The notes beneath the pieces were generated by a model that saw nothing but the letters and a program-made list of their open reading frames with translations, did not search any database and was not told the DNA's origin. A program made the translations under genes and the position numbers. Shown here one piece after another: positions 33,366-43,860 of a stretch of DNA of 64,000 nt (positions are counted from its first letter, which is position 1; every line of letters begins with the position of its first letter). Source of the stretch: Hydra vulgaris (lineage: Eukaryota; Cnidaria; Hydrozoa; Anthoathecata; Hydridae); the NCBI RefSeq assembly GCF_038396675.1, contig NC_088934.1, positions 37,721,001 through 37,785,000 on the forward strand, in the 5' to 3' direction.

Positions 33366-33990
33366 ATTTTACATTTAGTAAATAAACTATTTTCCAAGAT
33401 ATATTTACTCAAATCTGATTTTTTCATAACATCACAAAATCCATAACTTTAATTCATGCCAGCTTTCGGTGGTCGTTGAAAACAATCACCATCATTAGTA
33501 ATTAAACTTTTTTCAATTTTAAAACCTTCAGGACCATATATTATAAATTTTACTGATCTTCCTGAAACATGCCATTTTAAAACTGCATCACATTATGTAG
33601 AAGTCATAACAATAAACAAACCAGTTTCATCCTTTTTATCAACTATAATTAATTTCATCATAAACATGTGAGTAGTGGACTTGCAAAACCCGATAATTCA
33701 CTTTTTTGTCATTTCGAGATAATTGGCAAAAACTGTTTTCAGAAAATCTGTTTGTTATGCAGTTTTGCATGGACTACTTAATTTTAACCACTGAATTTGT
33801 GATAGAAATATTGGATTCTGCATGTCCTGAATTATTTTCCTGATGCAAAATTACATGAGCTATCTAGTGGTGTGTGCAAGTCAGATTTTTTGAAAAAGTG
33901 AATTTTCAGGTTTTGCAAGTCCATTCCTCATGTATTCTTTAAAATAAAATGGAGCACAATAATAAGCTTTACTCTAAATCTGTTTAATCT
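33366..33990 (-). pseudogene. Hypothetical gene split by a MITE
   Basis: The coding pieces YYCAPFYFKEYM (right of the MITE) and MMKLIIVDKKDETGLFIV (left of it) are in a plausible single gene interrupted at 33669-33931. The left piece goes on to VLKWHVSGRSVKFIIYGPEG and ends KYILENSLFTKCKIR, with two nonsense codons. Function unknown. Confidence 0.45.
33669..33931. mobile_element. MITE inside a viral gene
   Basis: The ends are inverted copies: TGGACTTGCAAAACC...AATTCACTTTTT at the left, and the complement at 33893-33929. No coding capacity. Length about 260 bp. It inserted after the virus integrated, or into the viral genome before. Confidence 0.75.
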
Positions 33991-34012
33991 TGTCATCAAA
34001 ATTTGTTAAAGT

Positions 34013-34336
34013 TCACAGTTTTTGAGCTGTTCTTTCTTTAAAATTTGTTTCTTCCAAATATGAAATTCGAAATTCAAAATCTTTCATTTTTTCAATATCA
34101 AAAAATATATTACTCAATACACCTGCAGCGTTATTACTTTGAATAATAACAGTCGGTTTCATTCTATTTTCTTCATTCTCTTCTTTCTGATAGTCCACAT
34201 TATTAATAATATTGCCAGATTTAATATTATTTTTGATTATCTTGCTAACAGTTTGAACACTCGAATTGCTATCACCTTGATAATAATCATTGATTTGAAC
34301 ACCATTATCAGTTTCAATGCTATCATTATCTGCCAT
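34013..34336 (-). CDS. Hypothetical protein, 107 aa
   Basis: Intact; Asn/Asp/Ser-rich N-terminus (MADNDSIETDNGVQINDYYQ) and a helical C-terminal part (MKDFEFRISYLEETNFKERT). The start is preceded by TTTTAGATAAATAAAAAAAATA. Likely disordered at the front; no family recognised. Confidence 0.5.
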   Translation of the reverse strand: MADNDSIETDNGVQINDYYQGDSNSSVQTVSKIIKNNIKSGNIINNVDYQKEENEENRMKPTVIIQSNNAAGVLSNIFFDIEKMKDFEFRISYLEETNFKERTAQKL

Positions 34337-34384
34337 ATTATTTTTTTTATTTATCTAAAAGAATTACAAAAAAAATTAAAAAAA

Positions 34385-34837
34385 TTATTTTCCCGTTGAA
34401 CCAAAACCACCATTTCTAACTTCTTCTTTAATCATCGAAGTGGTAACTTCACGACAAGAACATTCTACAAATTCTGTAACTATTTTGTACGGCTTTAATG
34501 TTTTTATAAACCCCATCTGTGCAACAGCTTCTCCTCGTTTAATATAATAATCTTTCTTTGAAGTATTATAAAGTAACACTTTAATTTCATCTTTATAATC
34601 TGAGTCTATTATTCCTGGAGAATTTAAAACTATAACACTATATGTAAGAGCAATACCCGATTTGGAATATATTTTTCCATGTATATCTTCATCTATTTTA
34701 TCAATATATACACCGGTGGATACTAAAATACGTTCTTTTGGAAGAAGTATATGATCTTTTCTACTTCTCAAGTCAAAACAAGCACTCTCTTTTGTAGCAT
34801 AAAATGTCCATTCTTCTACATCTCTTATTTTAATCAT
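34385..34837 (-). CDS. dut: dUTPase (trimeric type)
   Basis: Splits dUTP into dUMP and pyrophosphate, keeping uracil out of viral DNA. All five motifs are present in 150 aa: 1 ESACFDLRS, 2 GKIYSKSGIAL, 3 PGIIDSDYKDEIKVLLYN, 4 IKRGEAVAQMGF, 5 RNGGFGSTGK. The catalytic Asp of motif 3 and the motif 5 P-loop-like Gly/Ser are intact. The ATG follows TTTTTTTAG with no spacer. It is the only enzyme gene of the element with no lesion, and its length is normal for the family. Confidence 0.95.
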   Translation of the reverse strand: MIKIRDVEEWTFYATKESACFDLRSRKDHILLPKERILVSTGVYIDKIDEDIHGKIYSKSGIALTYSVIVLNSPGIIDSDYKDEIKVLLYNTSKKDYYIKRGEAVAQMGFIKTLKPYKIVTEFVECSCREVTTSMIKEEVRNGGFGSTGK

Positions 34838-34895
34838 CTAAAAAAAATTAACCAAAGTTATACAAATTTAAAAAAATATATACATAAAAAAAACA

Positions 34896-35327
34896 TTATT
34901 TACAAACATAATCTTTTTCATTTAAACAATAAACGACATGTTCTCTTTTTTGTTTATGAATAACAATACAATTTTTACAATAACTCACTTTACAAAAATA
35001 ACAATTATAACAAAATAAAAACTTATTTTCAAAATGATTGCAATATCCAAACCATTTATAATAATAATCGTAACGAGATAAATTGTCTTTATTTAAAGGT
35101 CTCTGAAAAAGTTCATTATTATACGGTAATAAAGAAATGTTTTTATGAAAATCAGTATCAATCCATAGTTGATAAAACAGATTATCTACTTCTTTCACGA
35201 GTTCTTTATCGTATTCTTCTTCGATAGTACTTTTTTCAAATTTAATGTCTGCATCAAAATGTTTATACTTTAATTTCACAATCTTAAGCCTTGTTCTTTT
35301 ATAATATCGATTTTCTTCATCTGGCAT
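34896..35327 (-). CDS. Zinc-binding protein with B-box-like C-terminus, 143 aa
   Basis: Intact. The basic N-terminus is YYKRTRLKIVKLKYKHF. The C-terminal Cys/His cluster is YCNHFENKFLFCYNCYFC then SYCKNCIVIHKQKREHVVYC, whose C..C..C..C..H..H order recalls B-box/treble-clef zinc fingers. TTTTTTAGATTATAAAAAATG precedes the start. It is the first gene of the minus-strand block next to the nested insertion. The B-box comparison is only a resemblance. Confidence 0.6.
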   Translation of the reverse strand: MPDEENRYYKRTRLKIVKLKYKHFDADIKFEKSTIEEEYDKELVKEVDNLFYQLWIDTDFHKNISLLPYNNELFQRPLNKDNLSRYDYYYKWFGYCNHFENKFLFCYNCYFCKVSYCKNCIVIHKQKREHVVYCLNEKDYVCK

Positions 35328-35345
35328 TTTTTATAATCTAAAAAA

Positions 35346-35471
35346 ATAACAAGTCTTTTAGCAAAGAATTAAATATTACATAAGTAATATTTAGTTTTTT
35401 ACTAAAAGAATTGTTTTATTTTCTTTTAACAAGGAAAATAAAATACTACAAGAGTACTATTTCATTTCCTT
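35346..35471. other. Short non-coding spacer
   Basis: AT-rich, no frame. A short inverted pair (AACAAGTCTTTTAG / CTAAAAGAATTGTTTT) may be incidental. Confidence 0.3.
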
Positions 35472-35541
35472 CCCAGTCGGCAAAATTAGTTGTAAATGCG
35501 CATTAGAAACTCGTTTAAATACGTATCGATGTGGTATGTAT

Positions 35542-35908
35542 GTTAGCCATTTTATCGTGTCGAATACGCATTAGAAATACGCATTAGATGCGTATAAAAA
35601 CAGGTACACAATACGACGCCTACTGATTATCAAACTCGCATTTAAAACTCTTGTAAACACGCATTAAACACGATAACCAGAGAATATTCAATACGATATT
35701 TTCCTGGTATTACATGCGCATTTAAAACTTTCCAAAAAACGCATTATTTACGAATATTTGTTAGCCGTTTTATCGTGTCAAACGCGCATTAAAAATAGAC
35801 ATCTGATGCGTATAAAGACAGGTATACAATACGACGCCAACTGAGTATCAAACTCGCATTTAAACACGTAGAAAAAACGATAACCAGAGAATATTCAATA
35901 CAATTTTA
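35542..35908. repeat. Two diverged ~150-bp units in the nested element
   Basis: Unit 1 starts GTTAGCCATTTTATCGTGTC at 35542 and unit 2 starts GTTAGCCGTTTTATCGTGTC at 35760. Both continue through GACGCC and end ACGATAACCAGAGAATATTC. They are about 218 bp apart. Confidence 0.8.
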
Positions 35909-36968
35909 TTAACTAATATGAATTCATAACATAATGACAATGACTAGCAGTAAGCAACCCGTAATACGGGTTATGAGTTATTAAATCATTAATAACAATA
36001 AAAACACATTAATAACTTGATGTATTATCTAAAAAATTAAATACAAATTTATCTATAAATATTTTAACTTTGACTCCCTATCAGCAACGCCATTGCTTAT
36101 AGTTAACGACGAAGACCGCATTAACATCAGTTGAGTTCTTTTTAAAATCTGTCACAACACAGGTACCAGAAACGGAAAGTCAAGTAAAGCCTGCAAATAC
36201 CTAAAAAATGAAATTAAAAAACAAAATTACAATTTTTAATTACAAAAGTGCTATTTGCATTTTATTGTTAGTAGAATTAGGATAATAATAACAGAAAATA
36301 TATTTTCTGTGACTACAGAATAATTAAAAAAGATTATAAAAAGCTAGACAACACAATGTAGTAACACGGGCAAATAACACTGCAACTTAATAAAATATTT
36401 TATTAACTTAAATACTTGGACAGAAAAGATTTTATTTATTACAATATTTGAACAATCGGGGGACAATTATAGTTAAACAATTTAAACAATTATACCATGA
36501 AATAGCAAGCAAATCGTAAAATATTTCTTAGAAATGATCTATTTATTTCATTTGACTACTATTTTCAAGTTGCCTATAAGCATTTACATTAATAACTTTG
36601 TTGAGCCTAATACTATCTATTTCAATTTAACAATAATCATTAAACATATTACCAGAAATCTTACTATTACTGCAACTGAATAAATGAACGTAAAAGAATC
36701 TTACAAATTGTGATCTTTCTAATCAAAGACTTTATTTAAACCTAAGATTTATTGAAATCCATATCTTTTTATATGTTTACATACATTAGTCGTTTGTCAA
36801 AAATATTAAACAACATTTATTTACATCAATTATTTTTAATTAAAAAAGAATCTAGACTACAATGCACAAAATTATTTTTACCTTAATGCACAAAAATAAT
36901 AAATGCACAATCTTGTATAAAAAAATGAAGCAATGTCAATCAGTATATTTTACTCTAAATTAATTATT

Positions 36969-36975
36969 TAAATAA

Positions 36976-37047
<72 letters not shown>
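36969..37047. repeat. (TA)n microsatellite
   Basis: About 78 bases of TA inside the nested element, directly left of the MITE at 37054. Confidence 0.95.
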
Positions 37048-37053
<6 letters not shown>

Positions 37054-37054
<1 letters not shown>

Positions 37055-37383
37055 GGGGAACATGGGGTAAAATGACAAATGGGGCAAGATGACGACCTAC
37101 AGTTATCTCTTAAGCAAAACTAAATATAACAGTTGACTTTAGCTGAAAGGGAAGTTGATTAATTTTACTAGATTTATCAATGGTTTCTTTTTAAATATTA
37201 TTTTTGTGACGAAAGCTAAGTATTAAAAAAGTTTTTCCAACATTAAGAAAAAAATTTTTTATCTTTGTTTGACTTGATTTATTACATCGCTACATCACCA
37301 GATAAAGGTAAGTTTTAATTTTTGGGACAGACTAAGATACAGGCATTTTTCGAAACAGTTGTCATCTTGCCCCATGTTCCCCT
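37054..37383. mobile_element. 330-bp MITE with GGGGAACATGGGG ends
   Basis: Left end AGGGGAACATGGGGTAAAAT, right end the complement of AGGGGAACATGGGGCAAGAT. It is flanked by TAT(A) on both sides, compatible with a TA target. No coding capacity. A third-level insertion: MITE in nested element in virus. Confidence 0.85.
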
Positions 37384-38597
37384 ATATATCTATTCACATA
37401 CCTTTAAAAAGTGATATTACACTTTACACAATGAAATATGGAAAAACATCATCATTTTTTTCAACTACTTTCAAAAGGAATTTATTTATTTTTTCTAGTC
37501 TGTTATTTTTTCTAAGAAAGAATATTTATATAGATACAGAGAAATATAAAATATACTGAAATATAGGCAGATTTATGTTTATAAACTTTTGTGTCAACAA
37601 ATTACAGTCAGTTTTCCATGTTAAATACATAAAATATATATCTAATATAACGTAAACCAAATCTCAAATAAATCAAATATAAAATAAAACAAAATAGTAA
37701 ACTTACTCAAATCAGGATCAGTTATACCGTGTGAAGTAACTAAAAAACACTTCAGTTCTTTTCAATTGCTCTAAAAAATAACTTTCAGCTCTTTCCAATT
37801 GCACTAAAAAGAAAAAAAAAACTTACTTAGATAAGTTGCCAAGTTTTTAAGAATCTGAAAACAAATAAGTAAAAAAACAAAGAACAAACAAACATTTATT
37901 TGTTAAAACTACTATATTTAAACAAATTAAATTTAAAAAAGTGTAACACCAATTCTCCTTAAAAGCTAAAAAATTTTCAGCTCAAATTTGCTTGTATACC
38001 TTGCTTGTAAAACCATGTGAATAAGAAACACATTTAGAAAAGCCTAGAAACTACTTAAAGATGACATATGCAAAATTGAAGTTTGAACGTTGACTGGACT
38101 AATTATTAGCAGATGTTTTTAAAAAATTCATAAAGATTTACATATATTCGTTCTTTTATATCGCATAAATCCATCATATGAAAAATCTGAAATGAAAAAA
38201 TGTAATGGATAAGTAAATATAAAGAAAAACATCATATATGAATCGCAAATCAAAATATCAGATAGAGATAAGATGTCATGATAAGAGAGTAGTAGTTGTT
38301 AAATATTGTTATTTCATGTTAGCTTTTAGAAAACAATTCATGTTGGTACGTCATGGTTCTAAAAATTTAGATTAAGATATAAACAAAATATATATATAGC
38401 AAAACGATTTTTCTTGAGTGGCTTTTAGTGAATGATTAAAAGCAGTGACTTTCAATAATAAAACCACTTATAATTTTTAACAATAGACACCAACATAAAG
38501 GTAAGCCAAATGTAACAACATTAGTAACATAAATAACAACTTTATGCAAAATCTTGCTCAACACGTTTGCTAAGTCACACACTTTGAAAACATGATC

Positions 38598-38790
38598 CAT
38601 AAATATTATAAGAAGTGTTTATATATGTTATATAAATTTAAATAAATATATTGTGTTTTATAGTTAGTATATATGTTTATATTATGTTGTTTCCATGACA
38701 TGGAAACAACATAATCTAAACATATATACTAACTATAAAACACAATTTAAATTTATATAACATATATAAACACTTCTTATAATATTTATG
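38598..38790. repeat. Long near-perfect palindrome (~190 bp)
   Basis: CATAAATATTATAAGAAGTG at 38598 returns as its complement ending at 38790, with the axis near 38697 (GTTTCCATGACATGGAAAC). The left arm has a few extra TA bases. It would form a hairpin of about 90 bp. A fold-back MITE is likely. Confidence 0.85.
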
Positions 38791-39985
38791 TACGCAATAG
38801 ATACATTTTACACTATTTTAAAAATACATTTAGAAAACAATTATATAACACATATTACCACATACATATATTCATCAAAAATATTTTAATTTTGATCATA
38901 ATATAAACATATATGCAAACTATAAGCATATATAAATTGACTTGCGTGAACAAAAAACTTAAAAATAACATGAAAAAATCTAAAAAGATTTATATTAATT
39001 TATAAATAAAGACAAATATCTCGTAATAAAATATCAAGTTATAATCGTATTTAATTTAAATCAAATACTTATTGAATAAAGAACAAAAAACAGATAAAAG
39101 AACTGCAATCCTAATAACAAAATTTAACGTTTAGCAACAATTAAAATGTCAGTGTTGGCTCAAAAATTTTAACTTATTTTTCAAAATTTTTCTAAAACAG
39201 AACAAAAAAAGGTAATAGCAGAACAGAAATAATAATAATAAAATAATAATCAACAGAATAAAATAAGCAAGGTATGAAATGATAGGATTTAACGTATATT
39301 TGAATTATATTAATTTAGGACTTCATAAATCTAAATTAATAAATTTAAAAGTAGTAATGAATATTTTTATGATAAAGTTTTAGTAACTCTTTTAGTGCAA
39401 TAAAGTACTGTAACTGTACTGGAGATAATTTACTAAATTTCTCAAGAGAAATCTTTTTAATTTAAATTTTGTTTTCGCAATTTCAGTTTAAGCATGCGCT
39501 TTAAAAGCAAAGATTTTCGTTTTTCCATTTTTTGTTAATATTTGATCAAAATTGTTTTCGATATCATATCCGATTTTGATCAAATATTATAAATACGTAT
39601 TTTTGATAAATAAGTGGTATTGAACTCGAATTCGAAACTTAAAACTAAATGCGTATTTTTCTGGTATCAACGGCGGTATGTTATACGTGATCAATACTCC
39701 GAGTATTTACAATACTAGATATGCCGACTGGGTTGCTAGAAGAAATTGTTTTGATATTTGAGCAAGTGATTTTTCCACCTTTTATTTCAAAAGGTTTACT
39801 AAAGTAGTCACAACAACTTATCTTACCTCATTAAAACAGAATTAAAGTATCAAAGTAAAGAGTTTAAAGTTCAATGGTGTTATCATGCTACATTTGAACT
39901 TTAAACTTTATGACATCAAGATTGCACAATTCATAAAAAAACTTGTTTAAATCTGGGTTTTTAATCTCTCTTTTCAAAAGAAAAC

Positions 39986-39996
39986 AGTATAAAAGG
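39986..39996 (+). promoter_or_regulatory. TATA box of right-arm first gene
   Basis: CAGTATAAAAGGAAC lies about 50 bp before the ATG at 40039, the distance expected for a TATA promoter with a short 5' leader. Confidence 0.55.
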
Positions 39997-40038
39997 AACA
40001 AATTTTTATTTTGAATTTATTCAAAGCCAAGTGAAAAA

Positions 40039-40443
40039 ATGGAAACAACTGATTTTGAAGTTGTTTATTGCAACAATAACAACTATGTAAAATTTGCAGA
40101 TTTAGCTGGTGCTACTTTGTGGCTTATAGATTTTAAAGAAGAAAAAAATGTTAAAGATAAACAATACTCTACAGTGTCTCTTAAACCTGTTGCTCAATTT
40201 AATTATACAAAAAAGGAATTGATTTACAATCCTAAAAGTGAAGGATGCGAAAATCTTTTTCCGTGGAAATTTAGAGATATGTGCGATCTCAATAAAACAA
40301 ATTATTTGTTCAGAGGTGAAATTAAAATAAATATAGATGATACAAAATTCAAAATTCCTAAAGGTGAAAGAACTTTTATTGTGATTCTTAAATTGAATCA
40401 TAATAAATTAACCAAAAAAGGTTTTGGAATCTTTGATGAGTAA
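40039..40443 (+). CDS. Hypothetical protein, 134 aa
   Basis: Intact. Starts METTDFEVVYCNNNNYVKF; mixed alpha/beta character with alternating hydrophobics (TFIVILKLNHNK), no membrane segment. First gene of the plus-strand arm, with a TATA box upstream. The next gene starts inside its last codons (ATG at 40436), so the two are tightly coupled. Confidence 0.6.
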   Translation: METTDFEVVYCNNNNYVKFADLAGATLWLIDFKEEKNVKDKQYSTVSLKPVAQFNYTKKELIYNPKSEGCENLFPWKFRDMCDLNKTNYLFRGEIKINIDDTKFKIPKGERTFIVILKLNHNKLTKKGFGIFDE

Positions 40444-40696
40444 ATTAGAAAACGCTCAAAACAAAACATATCAGTTTGCTTATCCTAAAACTGGAATAAT
40501 AAAAAACATTGTTATTAATGGTTATATTAATCGATTGGCAAAAGAAGACGATGACATTTATCTAACAGAATAAGAAAGACTTTTTTCTCTAGAACCTTTT
40601 CTCATTACTGCATTAAATAAAAATGGACAATTTAGAAATTTTAATCAAAACTTGAAACGTGTTGCTCAAGATCTAGCCGACAAAGAAACGAAATGA
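40436..40696 (+). pseudogene. Hypothetical protein, 86 codons with one stop
   Basis: The ATG overlaps the end of the previous gene by 8 bases. Starts MSKLENAQNKTYQFAYPK; TAA at codon 46; then continues to RVAQDLADKETK. No frameshift. Unknown function. Confidence 0.5.
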
Positions 40697-40871
40697 AAAA
40701 ATTAAATGCAGAAAAAGACGAAGAACAATTTTTTGTAAACTTTTTAATGAATTAAAAACACCTGTTTAATTATAAAAAGCTAGTTTTTATATAAATAATT
40801 TCTATATAAAGAGTTAAAAAAAATTCTATTTAAAGAGTAAAAAAAATTCTAGTTCAATTTTGAAAGATGAA

Positions 40872-41247
40872 ATGACTAGCAAACAACTCGATGAAAGTCT
40901 GCTAAAAGCAATTCAACTTTTTTATCCTGATAATGAATTACATTCTATGTTATACGAATTTCATCATTTAAGTAATACGTACGAAGAGCGGCAAGATATT
41001 ATGTTTTCCTATTTAAAAAATTGGAATTAAACTTGCCTGAAGAAAAACTTATTGATTTGCATTATATTTTCATAGCTAAAGACTATGAAAATCATCTTCA
41101 TTTATTTGAAAAATTGACTCGTGAATATGTAAGTTTTGCAAAACAATCACCATCATGGAAAAAAGTATGCTTGAAACATGTCAAATGATCAATGCTGATT
41201 ATTTAAATATAACAAAAACAACCGTGGAAAAACAATACGAAGACTAA
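40872..41247 (+). pseudogene. Hypothetical helical protein
   Basis: Starts MTSKQLDESLLKAIQLFY. A frameshift near 41020 leads to LPEEKLIDLHYIFIAKDY, and another near 41165 to INADYLNITKTTVEKQYED. Helical with a regular hydrophobic pattern. No known domain. Confidence 0.45.
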
Positions 41248-41256
41248 AGAAAAAAA

Positions 41257-41649
41257 ATGGATGGCTTTATTAAAATTTATAAACTCTATTACAAAACAAC
41301 AAGAAGAAATCAAAATAAATGCTATTTGTGGAAAAGTAAACTCAAATTATCTTTAAAATACTATTTTTTGTTTCCTTATATAACCAACAAATGGGAATGC
41401 GACGAGTGGAAGAATAATTGTAAAATGTTAGAGAATCAGTACACTTCGTGTGTACAAAAACCTTATTTTTCATATCAAGACAAACTTTTTCATAATGGAT
41501 ATTACACCATTTATACACCTACACCTATTTATAGTTATTTTATAAATAAAAAAGTCAAAGGAGAAGGAGATGTAGTTTATATTTATAAAGCTTTTGATCG
41601 CTGCAATTTTCATGATAAAAGTTTAATAGAATTATTTCCTACAACTTAA
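41257..41649 (+). CDS. Hypothetical protein, 130 aa
   Basis: Intact, starting MDGFIKIYKLYYKTTRR. It is Tyr/Phe/Lys-rich with four Cys (WECDEWKNNCKM; TSCVQK; DRCNFHD). A GYYTIYTPTPIYSYF stretch suggests a beta-rich fold. The 250 bases that follow (41650-41900) show no usable frame. Confidence 0.55.
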   Translation: MDGFIKIYKLYYKTTRRNQNKCYLWKSKLKLSLKYYFLFPYITNKWECDEWKNNCKMLENQYTSCVQKPYFSYQDKLFHNGYYTIYTPTPIYSYFINKKVKGEGDVVYIYKAFDRCNFHDKSLIELFPTT

Positions 41650-41900
41650 TGGATTTATTTCTTTAAAAGAAACTTTAGCGTGTCAATGATTTTATACAGA
41701 AAAGAAGACGAATTTTATAATTACTAAAACGATAAAGTGGATCAAATTAACCTATACACAAAAACTGTCATTTCACCAATTATTATATTACGGAAAAGGA
41801 AGAATTATAAACAAGATATTTTTTTTTTCCAAAACAAAAAGTTGATACACAAGATTTTGTATTTTAAATATATTATCAAAACATTCGCACTTGTTTTTTT

Positions 41901-42533
41901 TTAAATTGCCATGCATTGCGTATTATCTCTAATCAATTTGATAAACTCTCTGTACTGTTCAACACATAGCTTTGTATTTACAAAACCGTTAACAAAATCT
42001 TCGAAAAAACAAGAATATATTAAAGTTTCATAATGAGGACAATGTTCAAAGTTATGTACTTTTGTTAAATAGTTTAGGAAATGTTCCATACATAACAGTT
42101 TGGTGTTCGCGTATATAGGTAATTTACATATTTTAGGAAATATATAACGGTTTAAATCGAAAATATGAATTTTGCTTTCCGTTTTTATTGAGTTCAAAAC
42201 ATTTTTTTCAATGTAACCTCCTTTGTAAAATACGATATTCAATTCATATTTATTTAATTGTCTTCTAAGTAATTGATTACAGAATAACAAAAAATAATTT
42301 CACCAGTAAATTTAAATGCGGGATAATAGTTCAAACCATGAATGTTGTTATATCAAAAATAATAAGTTTTTTTTATATTTTTCATTCAAACTTTCATACT
42401 TTGCGCAAGGAATGACCTGCACATGAAAAAATACTTTATCAGCAATTGATCTTAGACAAAGTTCTCTTATACAATGTCTTTCCCATTCATATTGCTCCTG
42501 GTTATTAATGAATTCGATATCCAGTATCCACAA
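41901..42533 (-). pseudogene. DEDD exonuclease-like protein
   Basis: The N-terminal WILDIEFINNQEQ has the Asp-x-Glu of DnaQ/DEDD exonucleases in a hydrophobic strand. Later parts are VFYKGGYIEKNVL, IHIFDLNRYIFPKICKLP and an EHFLNYL...HCPHYE segment. Two frameshifts (about 42350 and 42290) split it. It is antisense to its neighbours in the right arm. The exonuclease reading rests on the DIE motif and the Lys-Gly-Gly/Asn-Val-Leu segment; it could equally be a domesticated host-type protein of the same fold. Confidence 0.4.
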
Positions 42534-42650
42534 CTAAATAAAAAAAAATTTTTTTTTTAAAAAAAGAAGCGCATTCTTTTAATAAAATGAATAAAAAAGT
42601 ATAAAAACAGTTAAAAAAATTAAATTTTTTTAAACTAATTTTTATTAAAA

Positions 42651-43226
42651 ATGAATCGCATTGATAGCATCATTAAAAAAATCTATCACGATTGCGCTAT
42701 TTGCGCGCTAGATGAAATATCTAAAAGATATAAGCATCACGAAAATAAATCAGGAAATTCTTCACCCTGATCTGTTCAAGTAGAAGAAGAACATTATACA
42801 GATATAAAATAAATTGAATTTCTACAAAATGTACTCGATTCAAAAAGAATAACATTAAATTCTTATTCTATTGAAAAATGTTTTAAAAACTGTCAATTTA
42901 AAAATTTGTTAGAGAATCCACGACTCTGTCACATTCATCTTGATCAATTTGTCAAATTGAAAAAAGAGCATGTAAACGATAACTATATAGCTGAATACTA
43001 TAAATCCAAGCTTACTGTTATACTACTAGAAAGAGATATTAGGCCGACTTTGGATCAAACAGATGGATTTGTAAATACTTTTACAACAAAAATAATACCT
43101 ACCGTCTCATCATTAATAGAAAAACTAAATGGTGCTTTAAAAAAGAATTCTGTTAAAAGAAACATTGAAGGAATTATAAAGAATGGAACAAAAAACTTCT
43201 TTTGTGAATATATTACGCGCTATTGA
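42651..43226 (+). pseudogene. Hypothetical protein, 191 codons with two stops
   Basis: Starts MNRIDSIIKKIYHDCAIC and stays in one frame to ITRY, with TGA near codon 40 and TAA near codon 54. The second half is open and helical (LIEKLNGALKKNSVKRNIEG). Its stop is 50 bp before the protease start, so they may be co-expressed. Confidence 0.5.
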
Positions 43227-43276
43227 AACTTTATTTATTACAAGTTTTTTTAGTTTAGAAAAAGAAGAATAAAAAT

Positions 43277-43860
43277 ATGTGCACTAATAAATCTTTGTCT
43301 CATTGTTTTAAAAACTCTGAATTTAAAAATTATTTTTATAGGAGTATATGCCTTTGATGACCTCAGTCAAACCCAAACCCATATTTATATTATTATAAAT
43401 ATGAAAAAAATGGTTCTTTTATCATTTACAATAACGAAACTTCAAAAGAAGCAGGTCAACATTGGAGAGTGTTAATCAAAGTAGACAATGCTTCTTTTTT
43501 CTGCTTTGATAGTTTAGGAGAAGAAAGTGTACTACAACAAATTCAAAATTATTTAAGATATAATAGACATTTGTTTAAAGCTGTAGAAGTAAATTAAAAC
43601 TAATGTACAAATCAACACTATTAATATCAAATATAACGAAATTGAAATTAATTCCCATATTCGACAAACACACCATTTCCCAACAGAATGGACCGCAGAT
43701 AACCACGAATTTTATTGGTTTACTAAATTTATTTCAAAATATAGCGCTATAACTGGAAATCAAAATGTTTTTTTTCATATATCAAATTTCCTTTTCAAAA
43801 TGAATAATAGCAGTTTATGTGGAGCATTTGCTGCCTATTTTTGTAGCCCTTTTATTTCGT
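43277..43860 (+). pseudogene. Adenain-like cysteine protease (Ulp1/C5 fold)
   Basis: Matures virion proteins in adenoviruses and Mavericks. Visible pieces in order: GVYAFDDL, EAGQHWRVLIKVDN (catalytic His in QHW), FFCFDSLGEE (acidic partner), PFQN and then SSLCGAFAAYF (catalytic Cys in LCG). The order His, Asp, Gln, Cys is that of adenain. At least four frameshifts (near 43335, 43400, 43600 and 43795) break it. The N-terminus is set by ATG 43277. Confidence 0.8.

Larger units (their letters stand above)
28990..35345 (-). promoter_or_regulatory. Recurrent oligo(T)-TAG start element, left cluster
   Basis: On the minus strand a motif T(6-10)AG-AT(T/A)A-nnTAATAA lies 0-20 bases before gene starts. 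Copies end near 29137, 29432, 30112, 30516, 30766, 31062, 31657, 33122, 34346, 34838 and 35336. It could be a (trans-)splice acceptor or a promoter. A weaker match precedes the starts at 32686 and 28635. The right-arm counterparts are listed separately. Confidence 0.6.
35472..39732. mobile_element. Nested 4.26-kb element with CCCAGTCGGCA ends
   Basis: CCCAGTCGGCA at 35472-35482 and its exact complement TGCCGACTGGG at 39722-39732 mark the ends; similarity continues for about 28 bases (…TAGT-TTGTAAAT). Between them there is no gene longer than about 65 codons. It is filled with subterminal ACGCATT/TACGTATTT words, a tandem duplication (35542-35908), a (TA)n tract, a MITE and a long palindrome. 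It splits the minus-strand and plus-strand halves of the virus. A non-autonomous DNA transposon is most likely; the superfamily is unknown and no target duplication is evident (both flanks carry TT). Confidence 0.7.

Noticed and set aside
37359..37559. Plus-strand frame in the nested element
   Set aside because: It begins in the MITE end and runs through AT-rich DNA with no domain or start context.
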